Below, one piece after another: positions 1-8,750 of a stretch of 36,456 nt of DNA. A program made the translations under genes and the position numbers. Source of the stretch: Candidatus Gastranaerophilales bacterium (GTDB lineage Bacteria; Cyanobacteriota; Vampirovibrionia; Gastranaerophilales; Gastranaerophilaceae); contig JAEEXX010000007.1 in NCBI GenBank assembly GCA_016287985.1, positions 1 to 36,456 on the forward strand. Reading direction: 5' to 3'. Under the pieces are notes generated by a model, which ran no database searches, was not told where the DNA came from, and saw only the letters and a list, made by a program, of their open reading frames with translations. The number at the start of each line of letters is the position of its first letter. The stretch's first letter is position 1.

Positions 1-681
1 CCCTGTAAGTTCTTTAAGCTTTTCTGCATTTTCAAGAACGCATAATTCATTATTTAAATCTTCATCTTCCTGAGCGGATTTGATATTCGCAGTTTCTATT
101 TCATTTGCTTGGAACTTAAGAAATTCTATTTGCTCCTCTGTTTTTTGGGAAGCAAATTTTAACTTTTCCAGCTCCTCAAGCATATCTTTGTATTCCAGAA
201 AAGCATGTTTATATTCGTCAAGGAGCGGATTCTTTATGTATTCGTCCAAAAGAGTAATGTGATATTTTGGCTGTAAAAATGTATATGCTTGATGCTGTGA
301 ATGAATATCTAAAAACAATTCTCTCATTTGTTTTAAACATTCTTGATTTATAAGACAACCATTAATTCTTGAACGTGAGCCTGTTTGTGTAATTTCTCTT
401 GAGATTATTATTTCATCCCCGTTGTTATCAATACAAAAATCTTCAAATATTTTTTTTAAGCTATGTTTGTTATTTTTAACGGTAAGTTCTATTATGGCTT
501 TTTCAGAGCCAGTTTTAATAACTTCTTTTCCTGCTTTCGCACCGAAAGCAATATCAATTGCGTTAATTAAGATACTTTTGCCGGCTCCGGTTTCGCCGGT
601 TATAATATTTAAACCATTGGCAAAACTCAATTCAAGTTCATCTATAAGTATATAATTTTTAATATAAATATTACTTAACAT
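1..681 (-). CDS. recN: DNA repair protein RecN, N-terminal part (runs off left edge)
   Basis: Minus-strand reading from ATG at 681 is open to base 1: MLSNIYIKNYILIDELELSFANGLNIITGETGAGKSILINAIDIAFGAKAGKEVIKTGSEKA...; RecN-type Walker A GETGAGKSIL. Absent from the ORF track because it is partial. Confidence 0.93.
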   Translation of the reverse strand, partial: MLSNIYIKNYILIDELELSFANGLNIITGETGAGKSILINAIDIAFGAKAGKEVIKTGSEKAIIELTVKNNKHSLKKIFEDFCIDNNGDEIIISREITQTGSRSRINGCLINQECLKQMRELFLDIHSQHQAYTFLQPKYHITLLDEYIKNPLLDEYKHAFLEYKDMLEELEKLKFASQKTEEQIEFLKFQANEIETANIKSAQEDEDLNNELCVLENAEKLKELTG

Positions 682-1758
682 TTAACCCTGCTTATTATCA
701 CTTTCATCTTCAGATTCGTCATCATCTAAAATCTCTTCGTCATACTCATCTTCATCAAATTCTTCTTCTTCCTCTTCATAATTTCCCTGGTTTTCTTCTT
801 CGTATTCTTCAATTTCTTGAGGCGGTTCAAGATCTGTATCGAATCCGGATTTTATCCTGTCAAATTCATTTTTCACTATTGTATGGTCGTATGTGAGAGT
901 TAACGAATTTTTCAAAGCGTTATCCAAAGCCTGAGCATATTCTTGAGCCATACCAAGATATTTGTACACTTGAGAAAGTATGTAAAATAAATCTCCGTTT
1001 TGTTCCTTATCCAGTCTTGTATGAAGAATGGATAAAAGGTTTTCCACGTCACCATCTTTGATTGAAATCTTTGCAAGTAGTTTATATGCTTCAATGTCCT
1101 GGTCATTATATTCAATCGTTAGTAACAGATTGGATTTAGTCTCGTCAATATTTCCGTTTTGATATGCAATTGAAGCAAGATTAAAATAAGCCCAGCTGTA
1201 ATCAGGAGAAATTTCTAAAACTTTTTTATAACATTCTTCCGCAAAATTAGTCAAACCTTCTTCTTGATAAATATTTCCAAGATAAAATTCTGCATATAAA
1301 TCTTGAGGGTTTAGCTCAATTGCTTTTTGGAAACAATTTTCCGCTTGTTTTAATTCTTCCTTATGGTAATAACAAATTCCAAGATTAAAATAACAATTCC
1401 CATCATTTAAATCCGTTTTCAAAACTTCATTAAAGGCTTCAATGCCCTCATCCCAATTTTCTTGATTCACAAACACTTCTCCGAGGTTGTAGAAAAAATC
1501 AGCTTGCGGAGAAATCGAGACAGCCTTCTTATAAGCTTTTTCAGCTTCGCCAAAATTTCTCATCTTTTCATATATAATGCCTATATTGTAAAAAATTTCC
1601 GCATCATCAGGAAAATATTTCGTTAGATATTGAAGGTTTGCAAGAGCTTCTTCATTAAATCCGCTATCTGCAAGCAGAACGGAAAGCTCTCTTCTCGTTT
1701 GAAAGTTTGAAGGGTCTTTTTTTAGTATCTCCTGAAGTTGTTCAATTTCTCCGCCCAT
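682..1758 (-). CDS. Tetratricopeptide-repeat protein with acidic C-terminal tail
   Basis: Multiple TPR-like units (e.g. DLYAEFYLGNIYQEEGLTNFAEECYKKVLEISPDY); C-terminus is a run of E/D residues. Stop codon abuts the recN start. Confidence 0.9.
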   Translation of the reverse strand: MGGEIEQLQEILKKDPSNFQTRRELSVLLADSGFNEEALANLQYLTKYFPDDAEIFYNIGIIYEKMRNFGEAEKAYKKAVSISPQADFFYNLGEVFVNQENWDEGIEAFNEVLKTDLNDGNCYFNLGICYYHKEELKQAENCFQKAIELNPQDLYAEFYLGNIYQEEGLTNFAEECYKKVLEISPDYSWAYFNLASIAYQNGNIDETKSNLLLTIEYNDQDIEAYKLLAKISIKDGDVENLLSILHTRLDKEQNGDLFYILSQVYKYLGMAQEYAQALDNALKNSLTLTYDHTIVKNEFDRIKSGFDTDLEPPQEIEEYEEENQGNYEEEEEEFDEDEYDEEILDDDESEDESDNKQG

Positions 1759-1842
1759 ATGCTGATTATATCAAAGTAATAAAAATCAGTCCACTACACA
1801 GAAATTCTATTTGTTGTAAAATTGTATTATAGTGAGGGAATG

Positions 1843-2457
1843 ATGCCAAAGGGATTATTTATAACATTTGAAGGGGCTGATGGGTGCGGTAAAACCACTC
1901 AGATAAAGTTGCTGGACGAATACCTTAGGAGTAAAGGGTATAAAACTCTGTTGACTCGTGAACCCGGAGCAAAAGGTTTGGGGGAAAGAGTGAGAGAAAT
2001 CCTTCTGAATTATGACGGAGAAGTTTCTCCGAGGTGTGAGTCTTTTCTTTTTCTTGCTGACAGAGCACAACATGCTGATTGTATAATAAAACCCGCTGTA
2101 AAAAACGGTATGATAGTTCTTTGTGATCGTCACACGGATTCTACAATAGCATATCAAGGTTATGGTAGAGGGGTAAATATAGCTGAACTTAAGGCTTTGA
2201 ATGAAATGGCGGTTAACGGCTTAAAACCGGATTTGACGCTTGTATTTGATATCGATGTTGAAACTTCAATGGAGAGAGTCGGAACAGAAAAAGACAGAAT
2301 GGAATCTTCAGGGATTGAATTCTTTGAAAGGGTTAGGCTTGGTTATCTTGAAATAGCGAAACAGGAACCGGAAAGGGTTAAGGTTATTGATGCCACCAGG
2401 TCTGTTGAAGAAATACATAATAAGGTTTTGGAGTTATTAAAAAATGTTATTGGATGA
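1843..2457 (+). CDS. tmk: Thymidylate kinase
   Basis: FITFEGADGCGKTTQIKLL...TREPG...DRHTDSTIAYQGYGRG motifs; GAGGG upstream supports a start near 1843 rather than the TTG at 1822. Confidence 0.95.
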   Translation: MPKGLFITFEGADGCGKTTQIKLLDEYLRSKGYKTLLTREPGAKGLGERVREILLNYDGEVSPRCESFLFLADRAQHADCIIKPAVKNGMIVLCDRHTDSTIAYQGYGRGVNIAELKALNEMAVNGLKPDLTLVFDIDVETSMERVGTEKDRMESSGIEFFERVRLGYLEIAKQEPERVKVIDATRSVEEIHNKVLELLKNVIG

Positions 2458-3509
2458 TTTAAAAGAGCGTGTGAATAAAAATAAGGAGTGTCTTTGACTC
2501 TGCAGAAAAAATGGCGGATGAGCTAAAATCGCTTGAAACAAAATTACAGTCGCCGGAAGTTTGGGCAGACCAGAAGTTTGCTTCCGAAATTGGTCAACAA
2601 ATTCGTGAAATAAAAGATAAGATAGAGATGATTTCTTATTGGAATTCGGTTATTTCTGATGCGGAAGCTGCGCAAGAAATCGGTGATGAAGAATTAATAA
2701 ATGAAAGTGAAGCTGCGCTTATTGAACTTGAAAAAAATCTTGATAAATTTGATTTGCAAAAGATGCTTTCCGGTGAATATGATACTGCTGATGCATTTTT
2801 GAGTATAAATGCCGGTGCGGGCGGGACTGATGCTCAGGATTGGGCTGAAATGCTACTTAGAATGTATACCAGATGGGCAGAATCAAAGGGTTGGAAAGTT
2901 GATCTTGTTGATAAATCCGAAGGTGAAGAAGCCGGGATAAAGTCTGCTACAATAAGAATTTCGGGGAAATATGCATACGGATACTCTAAAGCAGAAAAGG
3001 GGGTACACAGGCTTGTTCGTATTTCTCCATTTAATGCAAACGGTAAACGTCAAACGAGTTTCGCATCGTGCGAAGTTTCACCTATTATTCCCGATTATGA
3101 AAAAACTATTATAATTCCTCCTGAAGACTTGGAGGTTGATACAATGCGTTCAGGCGGTGCTGGTGGTCAAAATGTTAATAAAGTTGAAACAGCTGTTCGT
3201 ATCCTGCATAAACCGACAGGAATCGTTATAAAATGCCAACAGGAACGTTCTCAGCTGCAGAATAAAGAAATTGCCATGGAAATGCTTGCATCAAAGCTGC
3301 TTGAAATCAGGCAGAGAGAACATGAAAAGAAACTTGCAGAGTTAAAGGGTGAAAATTTTGATATAAATTTTGGTTCGCAAATCCGCTCATATGTTTTCCA
3401 CCCTTATAAGATGGTTAAAGACCACAGAACAGGTTTTGAGGTCGGTAATGTCGATGCTGTAATGGATGGTGACTTAGACGGTTTTATTGAGGCTTATTTA
3501 AAAGGGTAG
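2444..3509 (+). CDS. prfB: Peptide chain release factor 2, with programmed +1 frameshift
   Basis: Short frame ATG(2444) [17 protein letters not shown] then TGA(2495); AAGGAG TGT CTT TGA C slippery site joins the long frame ([24 protein letters not shown]...). Main ORF has [16 protein letters not shown] (GGQ) and SPF. Confidence 0.95.
2483..2498 (+). promoter_or_regulatory. RF2 programmed +1 frameshift signal (internal SD, CUU UGA C)
   Basis: AAGGAG-TGT-CTTTGAC, same architecture and 3-nt spacing as the classical bacterial prfB site. Confidence 0.93.
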
Positions 3510-3536
3510 GGGGTAAATATAGTTTTTAACTAAGCT

Positions 3537-3869
3537 TTATTTATACCATACTTTGAATTCATCAATTTGTCTTTCTAATTCTTTGTAATTTCCATTAAAA
3601 TTAATACACCTGTCATCAATTAGCAAAAAACAAGGTTCTTTGACGTTTGTAATATCGCTGATATAGCCTTTTAAATTATTTTTATTAACCCATTCTGTCA
3701 CTAAATGTTTGTTTCGTGTAGTGAAAATCTTGACTGTATAATTTGTCGACAATTGTTTAACAAAATCTAATGCACCTCTTTTAATTGGTGGTATTATGTT
3801 TTCATTAAAAGTTCCATTATAGGTATTTAATACTCCGTCTAAGTCTATAAGTATTATTTTTTTGCGCAT
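3537..3869 (-). CDS. HAD-superfamily-like hydrolase (small, 110 aa)
   Basis: IILIDLDGVLNTYNG (motif I DxDG) ... KIFTTRN (motif II) ... FLLIDDRCINF (motif IV). Confidence 0.75.
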   Translation of the reverse strand: MRKKIILIDLDGVLNTYNGTFNENIIPPIKRGALDFVKQLSTNYTVKIFTTRNKHLVTEWVNKNNLKGYISDITNVKEPCFLLIDDRCINFNGNYKELERQIDEFKVWYK

Positions 3870-3887
3870 AAGTTTATTGCCCCTTTC

Positions 3888-3906
3888 TACTGGATATGTA
3901 CCAGTA
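3888..3906. promoter_or_regulatory. Putative operator, inverted repeat TACTGG-N7-CCAGTA
   Basis: Perfect 6-bp arms in the divergent intergenic region between the HAD and XRE genes; extra CCAGTA half-site at 3924-3929. Confidence 0.55.
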
Positions 3907-3939
3907 ATATTATGTTATTACATCCAGTAAAATAATCAA

Positions 3940-4155
3940 ATGGATGAAAAAATTATATATAAGTATATTGGCAAAAGAATTAAATATTTTAGAGAAAGCA
4001 AAAACTTAACTCAAGAAAAATTAGCAGAAAAGACCGGATTGAGCTTAGATTTTATAGGTAAAATTGAAGTTAATATCAATGAACCCGGATTAAAATCTCT
4101 AATAAAAATTGCAAATGCATTAGAAATTCATATAAAAGAACTTTTTGATTTTTAA
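3940..4155 (+). CDS. XRE-family helix-turn-helix transcriptional regulator
   Basis: IGKRIKYFRESKNLTQEKLAEKTGLSLDFIGKIEVNINEPGLKSLIKIANAL, canonical HTH_3. Confidence 0.9.
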   Translation: MDEKIIYKYIGKRIKYFRESKNLTQEKLAEKTGLSLDFIGKIEVNINEPGLKSLIKIANALEIHIKELFDF

Positions 4156-4170
4156 TTTTAATATGTTCTT

Positions 4171-4797
4171 CTAAGAATATACAAATTCCTCTTTCCCATT
4201 ATCCAGAATAAGTGCACAGAGTTTTCCATTTTTATACTTGCCGCAGCCAAGGTCAATTCCGATTTTACCTTCATCGATGTACGGTTTATCGAATTCTGTA
4301 TGACCGAAAATAATCTTTTGCGGTAAATTGTGTTTTGAATATATAAAATTATGTCTGATATAGACCAAATCAACTTCATCTTGTTTTTCAAGGGGATAAA
4401 TAGGGTTTATTCCGGCATGAACGAACAAATAATTATCTGTTAAATAATAAAATTCTAAGTTTTTAAAGAAATCTCCGTGAATTTTTCCTATATTTTCAAA
4501 ACTGCCGTAACTTTTTACTGTAGCCGGGCCTCCGTAATTCCAAAAAAGATAATTATAATAATCATCCGTTTGAGAATGCAAGTATGCATATTCATGAGAA
4601 CCAATAAGGTAGACGCATTTATGAGTCTTGCTTTGTTCAATGACACGTTCTACGACTCCCTTGGAATAAGGTCCTCTGTCAATATAATCTCCCATAAACA
4701 CAAAAATATCATCCGGAAGCGTTTCTATTTTTGATAGAACGCTATCCAGTTTTTCTAATTCCCCATGAATATCGGTAATTGCAATATATCGTGGCAT
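4171..4797 (-). CDS. Metallophosphoesterase (PrpA/ApaH-like serine/threonine phosphatase family)
   Basis: ITDIHGELEKL, FMGDYIDRGP, LIGSHEYAYLH, FVHAGINP, IFGHTEF motifs. Confidence 0.87.
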   Translation of the reverse strand: MPRYIAITDIHGELEKLDSVLSKIETLPDDIFVFMGDYIDRGPYSKGVVERVIEQSKTHKCVYLIGSHEYAYLHSQTDDYYNYLFWNYGGPATVKSYGSFENIGKIHGDFFKNLEFYYLTDNYLFVHAGINPIYPLEKQDEVDLVYIRHNFIYSKHNLPQKIIFGHTEFDKPYIDEGKIGIDLGCGKYKNGKLCALILDNGKEEFVYS

Positions 4798-4829
4798 AAT
4801 ATTATTTTAGCATAATAATTCATATGGCA

Positions 4830-4861
4830 AAATAAATCTCTCCATAATAGGAGAGATTTAT
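4830..4861. terminator. Hairpin, probable terminator downstream of nrdD
   Basis: AATAAATCTCTCC-ATAATA-GGAGAGATTTATT, 13-bp arms, between nrdD stop and phosphoesterase start. Confidence 0.65.
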
Positions 4862-4879
4862 TTATATTAACTTTATAAA

Positions 4880-7168
4880 CTACATTGAAACTCTGTCTTT
4901 GATTTCTTCCATCTTGTGATCTGCAAGACGAGAATCACCTTTTACACGTGAATATGAAAGATATCCGTTCATACGGTCAATCTTAGTCAGGTTACGACTT
5001 CCGCATTTCGGGCAAACATCCATATTCAATTCCTGATGTCCGCAATCATCACAGTATGAAAGGGAAAGGTTTACACCTTCATAGAAACCCATATCCATTG
5101 CTCTTAAAACAAGTGTCTTAACTGCATCAGTATTATAGTCTAACGGGTATTTAACATATTGAATCTTACCACCATTCATTAAATCCCAGAAACGTTTTTC
5201 CAAATCCTGTTTTTCAATCGGTGTAATTTTTTCCGAAACATGACAGTGGAATGAATTTGAAACATACGGCTTATCGGAAACGTTTGGAACTATACCGTAT
5301 TTTTTACGGAATTGTTCTACTTGTAATCCGCAAAGATTTTCTGCAGGTGTTCCGTAAAGAGCGTACATATTGCCGTCTTCTTTTTTAAATTGTGCAACTT
5401 TTTCATTAATATGCTTCATAACTTCAATTGCAAATTCGCCATCTTCAACGAGTGACTTACCATTATATATTTCTTGAAGTTCATTAAGCGCTGTAATTCC
5501 AAACGATGCGGTTGCAGATTTAAGTAAAGGCTTAATTTTGTCATGGATGCCCAAATGTCCGCCGAGGAATCCACCTTCGCAATAAGCCAGCGGATTAATA
5601 GAAGCTTTCATTTCTCCTAAGTATTCATAAGTTCTGATATGAAGTTGTCTGATTAATTCCATATAGTAATCGAGAACTTCATAAAAATCCCTGCTTTCTT
5701 TTTTAGCTTTTGCGTAAATCATTGGTAGGTGTAAACTGATTGCACCTATATTAAAACGGCCTACAAATACCGGTTTATCATTTTCATCAGCCGGTTCCAT
5801 TCCGCCTCTTTCGTACCATGGAGACAGAAACGCTCTGCAACCCATAGGAGAAACGACTCTGCCATATTTTTTATACATAGATGCAACATAACCATCCCCT
5901 GAAAGTGATAACCAGTCCGGATACATAGCCTTCTTAGAACATTCAATTCCGGCTTCAAATAAGTCATGATTGATTTTGCCTTCTCCGTGGAGATTTTCAT
6001 CATATAAGAAAACAATTTTCGGGAATAATACCGGTTTTTTATTTTCTTTCTTACCTTGTCCGCCCATACGAATTTTTAACATAGCAAGTGTTGCCATTTT
6101 TTCATAAGGTTCTGTTCCCAGACCTGCTGTGACAGTGATGAACGGATAATCTCCTCTTGAGGATGCAACGGTATTAAACTTATATTCCCAACCCTGGAAG
6201 CCTTGTTCAAAATCTTTTCTGACATCTTCCATAGCAGCATCTCTTGCTTTTTCAAAATCCAAACCTAAGCATAAATATTTTTCATTCTGCCGTTGGAAAG
6301 TTTTTTCGGCATATGGAGCAAGAATCTTGTCAACTTCAGGAACTGTAAAACCACCGTATTGCTGACTGGCAGCGGCCATAACTATATCACCGATTACATC
6401 AAATGCGACATCCAGTGACTTTGGTTCATTGTACCAAAGATTTCCCATCTCAAAGCCGCCTTTAAGAACGGTTGCGACATCAAATAAGCAGCAATTCATC
6501 GTATCACGTCTCGCTGACATATCGTGGATGTAAATATAACCGTCACGAATCGCCTGAAGTTCATCAACTGTTAAGAAGAATTTTTTATAAAGCTCTTTAT
6601 TAAGTTCATTGAATATTAGTGAACGTTTGGTTGATACTAATGTAGAATCGGCATTAGAGTTTTCTTTATCACCAATATACATAATTCTTTGTGATTCTTG
6701 ATAAACTTTGTCGAGCATATGTACGAAATCCTGTTTGTAGTTTCTATAATTTCTGTAACTTTGCGCAACCTGCGGGTAAAGATGTTCTAAGGCGCTTTCA
6801 ACAAGATTATGCATTTCTGCAATAGTAACTTCCTGTTTATTCATCCTTATAATATTATTATTTACGAAGTCACATATACTTTTCAAGTCCCCCTCTGTAA
6901 ATTCAACTAGAGCACGGGTTGCAGACTTTTTAACAGCATTAATAATTTTTCGAGGGTCAAAAGGCTCTTTCGTGCCATCTTTCTTAATCACGCAAACAGT
7001 ATCGCTATTCAAAGGCTTAATTTGTGCAGAAAGTAAAGTTTCAGGAGTGGCGACTCCAGTGTGATTTGATAAATCGCCAGGAATAGACATTCCTTTCCCG
7101 GTATCAGCTGCCTTTGAGGCAAATTCTATAATTTTTCCATCTGTGCTTAAACTGTTCTGCATTGTCAA
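4880..7168 (-). CDS. nrdD: Anaerobic (class III) ribonucleoside-triphosphate reductase
   Basis: N-terminal ATP-cone (CVIKKDGTKEPFDPRKIINAVKKSA), NrdD core, C-terminal zinc motif CDDCGHQ...CPKCGS and glycyl radical region RMNGYLSYSRVKGD. Confidence 0.95.
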   Translation of the reverse strand: MTMQNSLSTDGKIIEFASKAADTGKGMSIPGDLSNHTGVATPETLLSAQIKPLNSDTVCVIKKDGTKEPFDPRKIINAVKKSATRALVEFTEGDLKSICDFVNNNIIRMNKQEVTIAEMHNLVESALEHLYPQVAQSYRNYRNYKQDFVHMLDKVYQESQRIMYIGDKENSNADSTLVSTKRSLIFNELNKELYKKFFLTVDELQAIRDGYIYIHDMSARRDTMNCCLFDVATVLKGGFEMGNLWYNEPKSLDVAFDVIGDIVMAAASQQYGGFTVPEVDKILAPYAEKTFQRQNEKYLCLGLDFEKARDAAMEDVRKDFEQGFQGWEYKFNTVASSRGDYPFITVTAGLGTEPYEKMATLAMLKIRMGGQGKKENKKPVLFPKIVFLYDENLHGEGKINHDLFEAGIECSKKAMYPDWLSLSGDGYVASMYKKYGRVVSPMGCRAFLSPWYERGGMEPADENDKPVFVGRFNIGAISLHLPMIYAKAKKESRDFYEVLDYYMELIRQLHIRTYEYLGEMKASINPLAYCEGGFLGGHLGIHDKIKPLLKSATASFGITALNELQEIYNGKSLVEDGEFAIEVMKHINEKVAQFKKEDGNMYALYGTPAENLCGLQVEQFRKKYGIVPNVSDKPYVSNSFHCHVSEKITPIEKQDLEKRFWDLMNGGKIQYVKYPLDYNTDAVKTLVLRAMDMGFYEGVNLSLSYCDDCGHQELNMDVCPKCGSRNLTKIDRMNGYLSYSRVKGDSRLADHKMEEIKDRVSM

Positions 7169-7488
7169 ATACCCTCCTAATAGTACACTAAAAGGTTAGC
7201 TATTATATTTCTTCTTATAATTTATAACTATCCTTTAATAACAGGATAACATCTCGAACATTAAAAATTATCCCCTGTGATTATGATAGTTCAAACAAGT
7301 AATCGAATCAAAAATTTAACATCATGTTACAATCCATGCAACCCAATAAACACGCTACATTTACATTTTGTAACAATATTAAGTTTGTTAAAATTTTAAT
7401 GAAAATTTTATGTAAAAATTCTTGACAAATTCTAAATATCACATTAACAATAAATGTTCTACTAAATTATAAAAAACAATCATAAACT

Positions 7489-7504
7489 TTTTGGCATGCC
7501 AAAA
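7489..7504. repeat. 16-bp perfect palindrome TTTTGGCATGCCAAAA
   Basis: Direct reading; lies between the 7519-8076 CDS stop and nrdD. Confidence 0.6.
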
Positions 7505-7518
7505 TTCGGATTAATAAA

Positions 7519-8076
7519 TTAATCATCCCAAAGCTCAAAGTACTCTGACTTATCAAAAGTTCTCTCGTCTCTGTAGTAGCTGTTATAATATTTTGCTTTC
7601 CATATAATATCAAACCACTGCCTGTAATTATCTTTAAAATCTTCCTTATCTCTGTTAACGTAATGCAGGGTAACAATTCCGTTATGAACGTAAGTAATTC
7701 TATAAAATTCGCATTGAGCCTTAACATTTTTGTAATCATCTGTACATCTTGTTGCCATAGATTCTCTGTCCGTCATTTTTAAATATCTGTATTTCCCAGT
7801 AGGATTTGTTTTTTGCATTTTTAAAAGTTCGGTCATTGTAAAGTTACGTATTGGATAAGCAGAATCATAGTAAGAATGCACAATAATAGTTCTTTTCCAA
7901 TCTTTACTCGTTTGACCGTTTGGTACATATTGCAAAATTGCCTCATTTCCGAGTCTTTTATAATATGCCTTGACCCATAATTCTCCGGGCGGATATTTGA
8001 TTATGATTGTTTCATAAGCAAATACGGCAGGAATTATTAATAATATCAAAAAACTAAGCAAAAGGACTTTTTTCAT
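7519..8076 (-). CDS. Secreted protein of unknown function
   Basis: MKKVLLLSFLILLIIPAVFAYE signal peptide; remainder rich in Tyr with 2 Cys. Start at 8076 preferred over the 8100 start in the track; overlaps the Nif3-like gene end. Confidence 0.7.
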   Translation of the reverse strand: MKKVLLLSFLILLIIPAVFAYETIIIKYPPGELWVKAYYKRLGNEAILQYVPNGQTSKDWKRTIIVHSYYDSAYPIRNFTMTELLKMQKTNPTGKYRYLKMTDRESMATRCTDDYKNVKAQCEFYRITYVHNGIVTLHYVNRDKEDFKDNYRQWFDIIWKAKYYNSYYRDERTFDKSEYFELWDD

Positions 8077-8728
8077 ATGCAATAATCCCTTCTTTTTCAC
8101 TTAATCCCGCAATTTCTCTTAGAGCCTTTACCGAAAAAATTTCACTTTCAAAATGCCCTATATCAAACAGAATTTTATCCGCTTCAATCGCTGTATGGAA
8201 TTTAATATCACCTGTAACAAAAGCATCACAAGGTGTATCTTTAATAAATTCAGCTCCTGAACCTGCGCAAAAAGCGACTTTACTTATGGTTTTTGTATCA
8301 TGGTTATTGACAGTGCGTAACTTTGGAGAAAGATATAAAAGTTTAGCTTTTAAAAATTCAGGGTTTATTTCCTGCTTCAAGTCAACAAGTCGAACAAAAT
8401 CACCATAAGGTTCTCCCACAAATCCCAATTTTTTAAGAAGCAAGTCTGTTGTTCCTCCGTATGCCTTGTCAAAATTCGTGTGAGCACAATACATGTTGAT
8501 GTTTTTATAGCGTAGAGGTACTGTAAATAAAGGATGATGCGATATTATTAAATCACAATCTTTGGAGATTGCCTGTTCGTATATTTCATCTGTTATTGTA
8601 AGAGCAAACAAAACCTTACTAATTTCAGAAAAACCATTATCTATGATCCACCCGCTGCAATCCCATGGTTCTTGTGTATTAAGAGGCGCAAAAGCTTCGA
8701 TTTTTTCAACTATTTCATACTTATTCAA
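8054..8728 (-). CDS. Nif3-like dinuclear metal-centre protein
   Basis: CDLIISHHPLF, YCAHTNFDKAYGGTTDLLLKKLGF, LFDIGHFESE motifs. Confidence 0.88.
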   Translation of the reverse strand: MNKYEIVEKIEAFAPLNTQEPWDCSGWIIDNGFSEISKVLFALTITDEIYEQAISKDCDLIISHHPLFTVPLRYKNINMYCAHTNFDKAYGGTTDLLLKKLGFVGEPYGDFVRLVDLKQEINPEFLKAKLLYLSPKLRTVNNHDTKTISKVAFCAGSGAEFIKDTPCDAFVTGDIKFHTAIEADKILFDIGHFESEIFSVKALREIAGLSEKEGIIAYEKSPFA

Positions 8729-8750
8729 AACTCTTCTCCGGAACGTTTAA

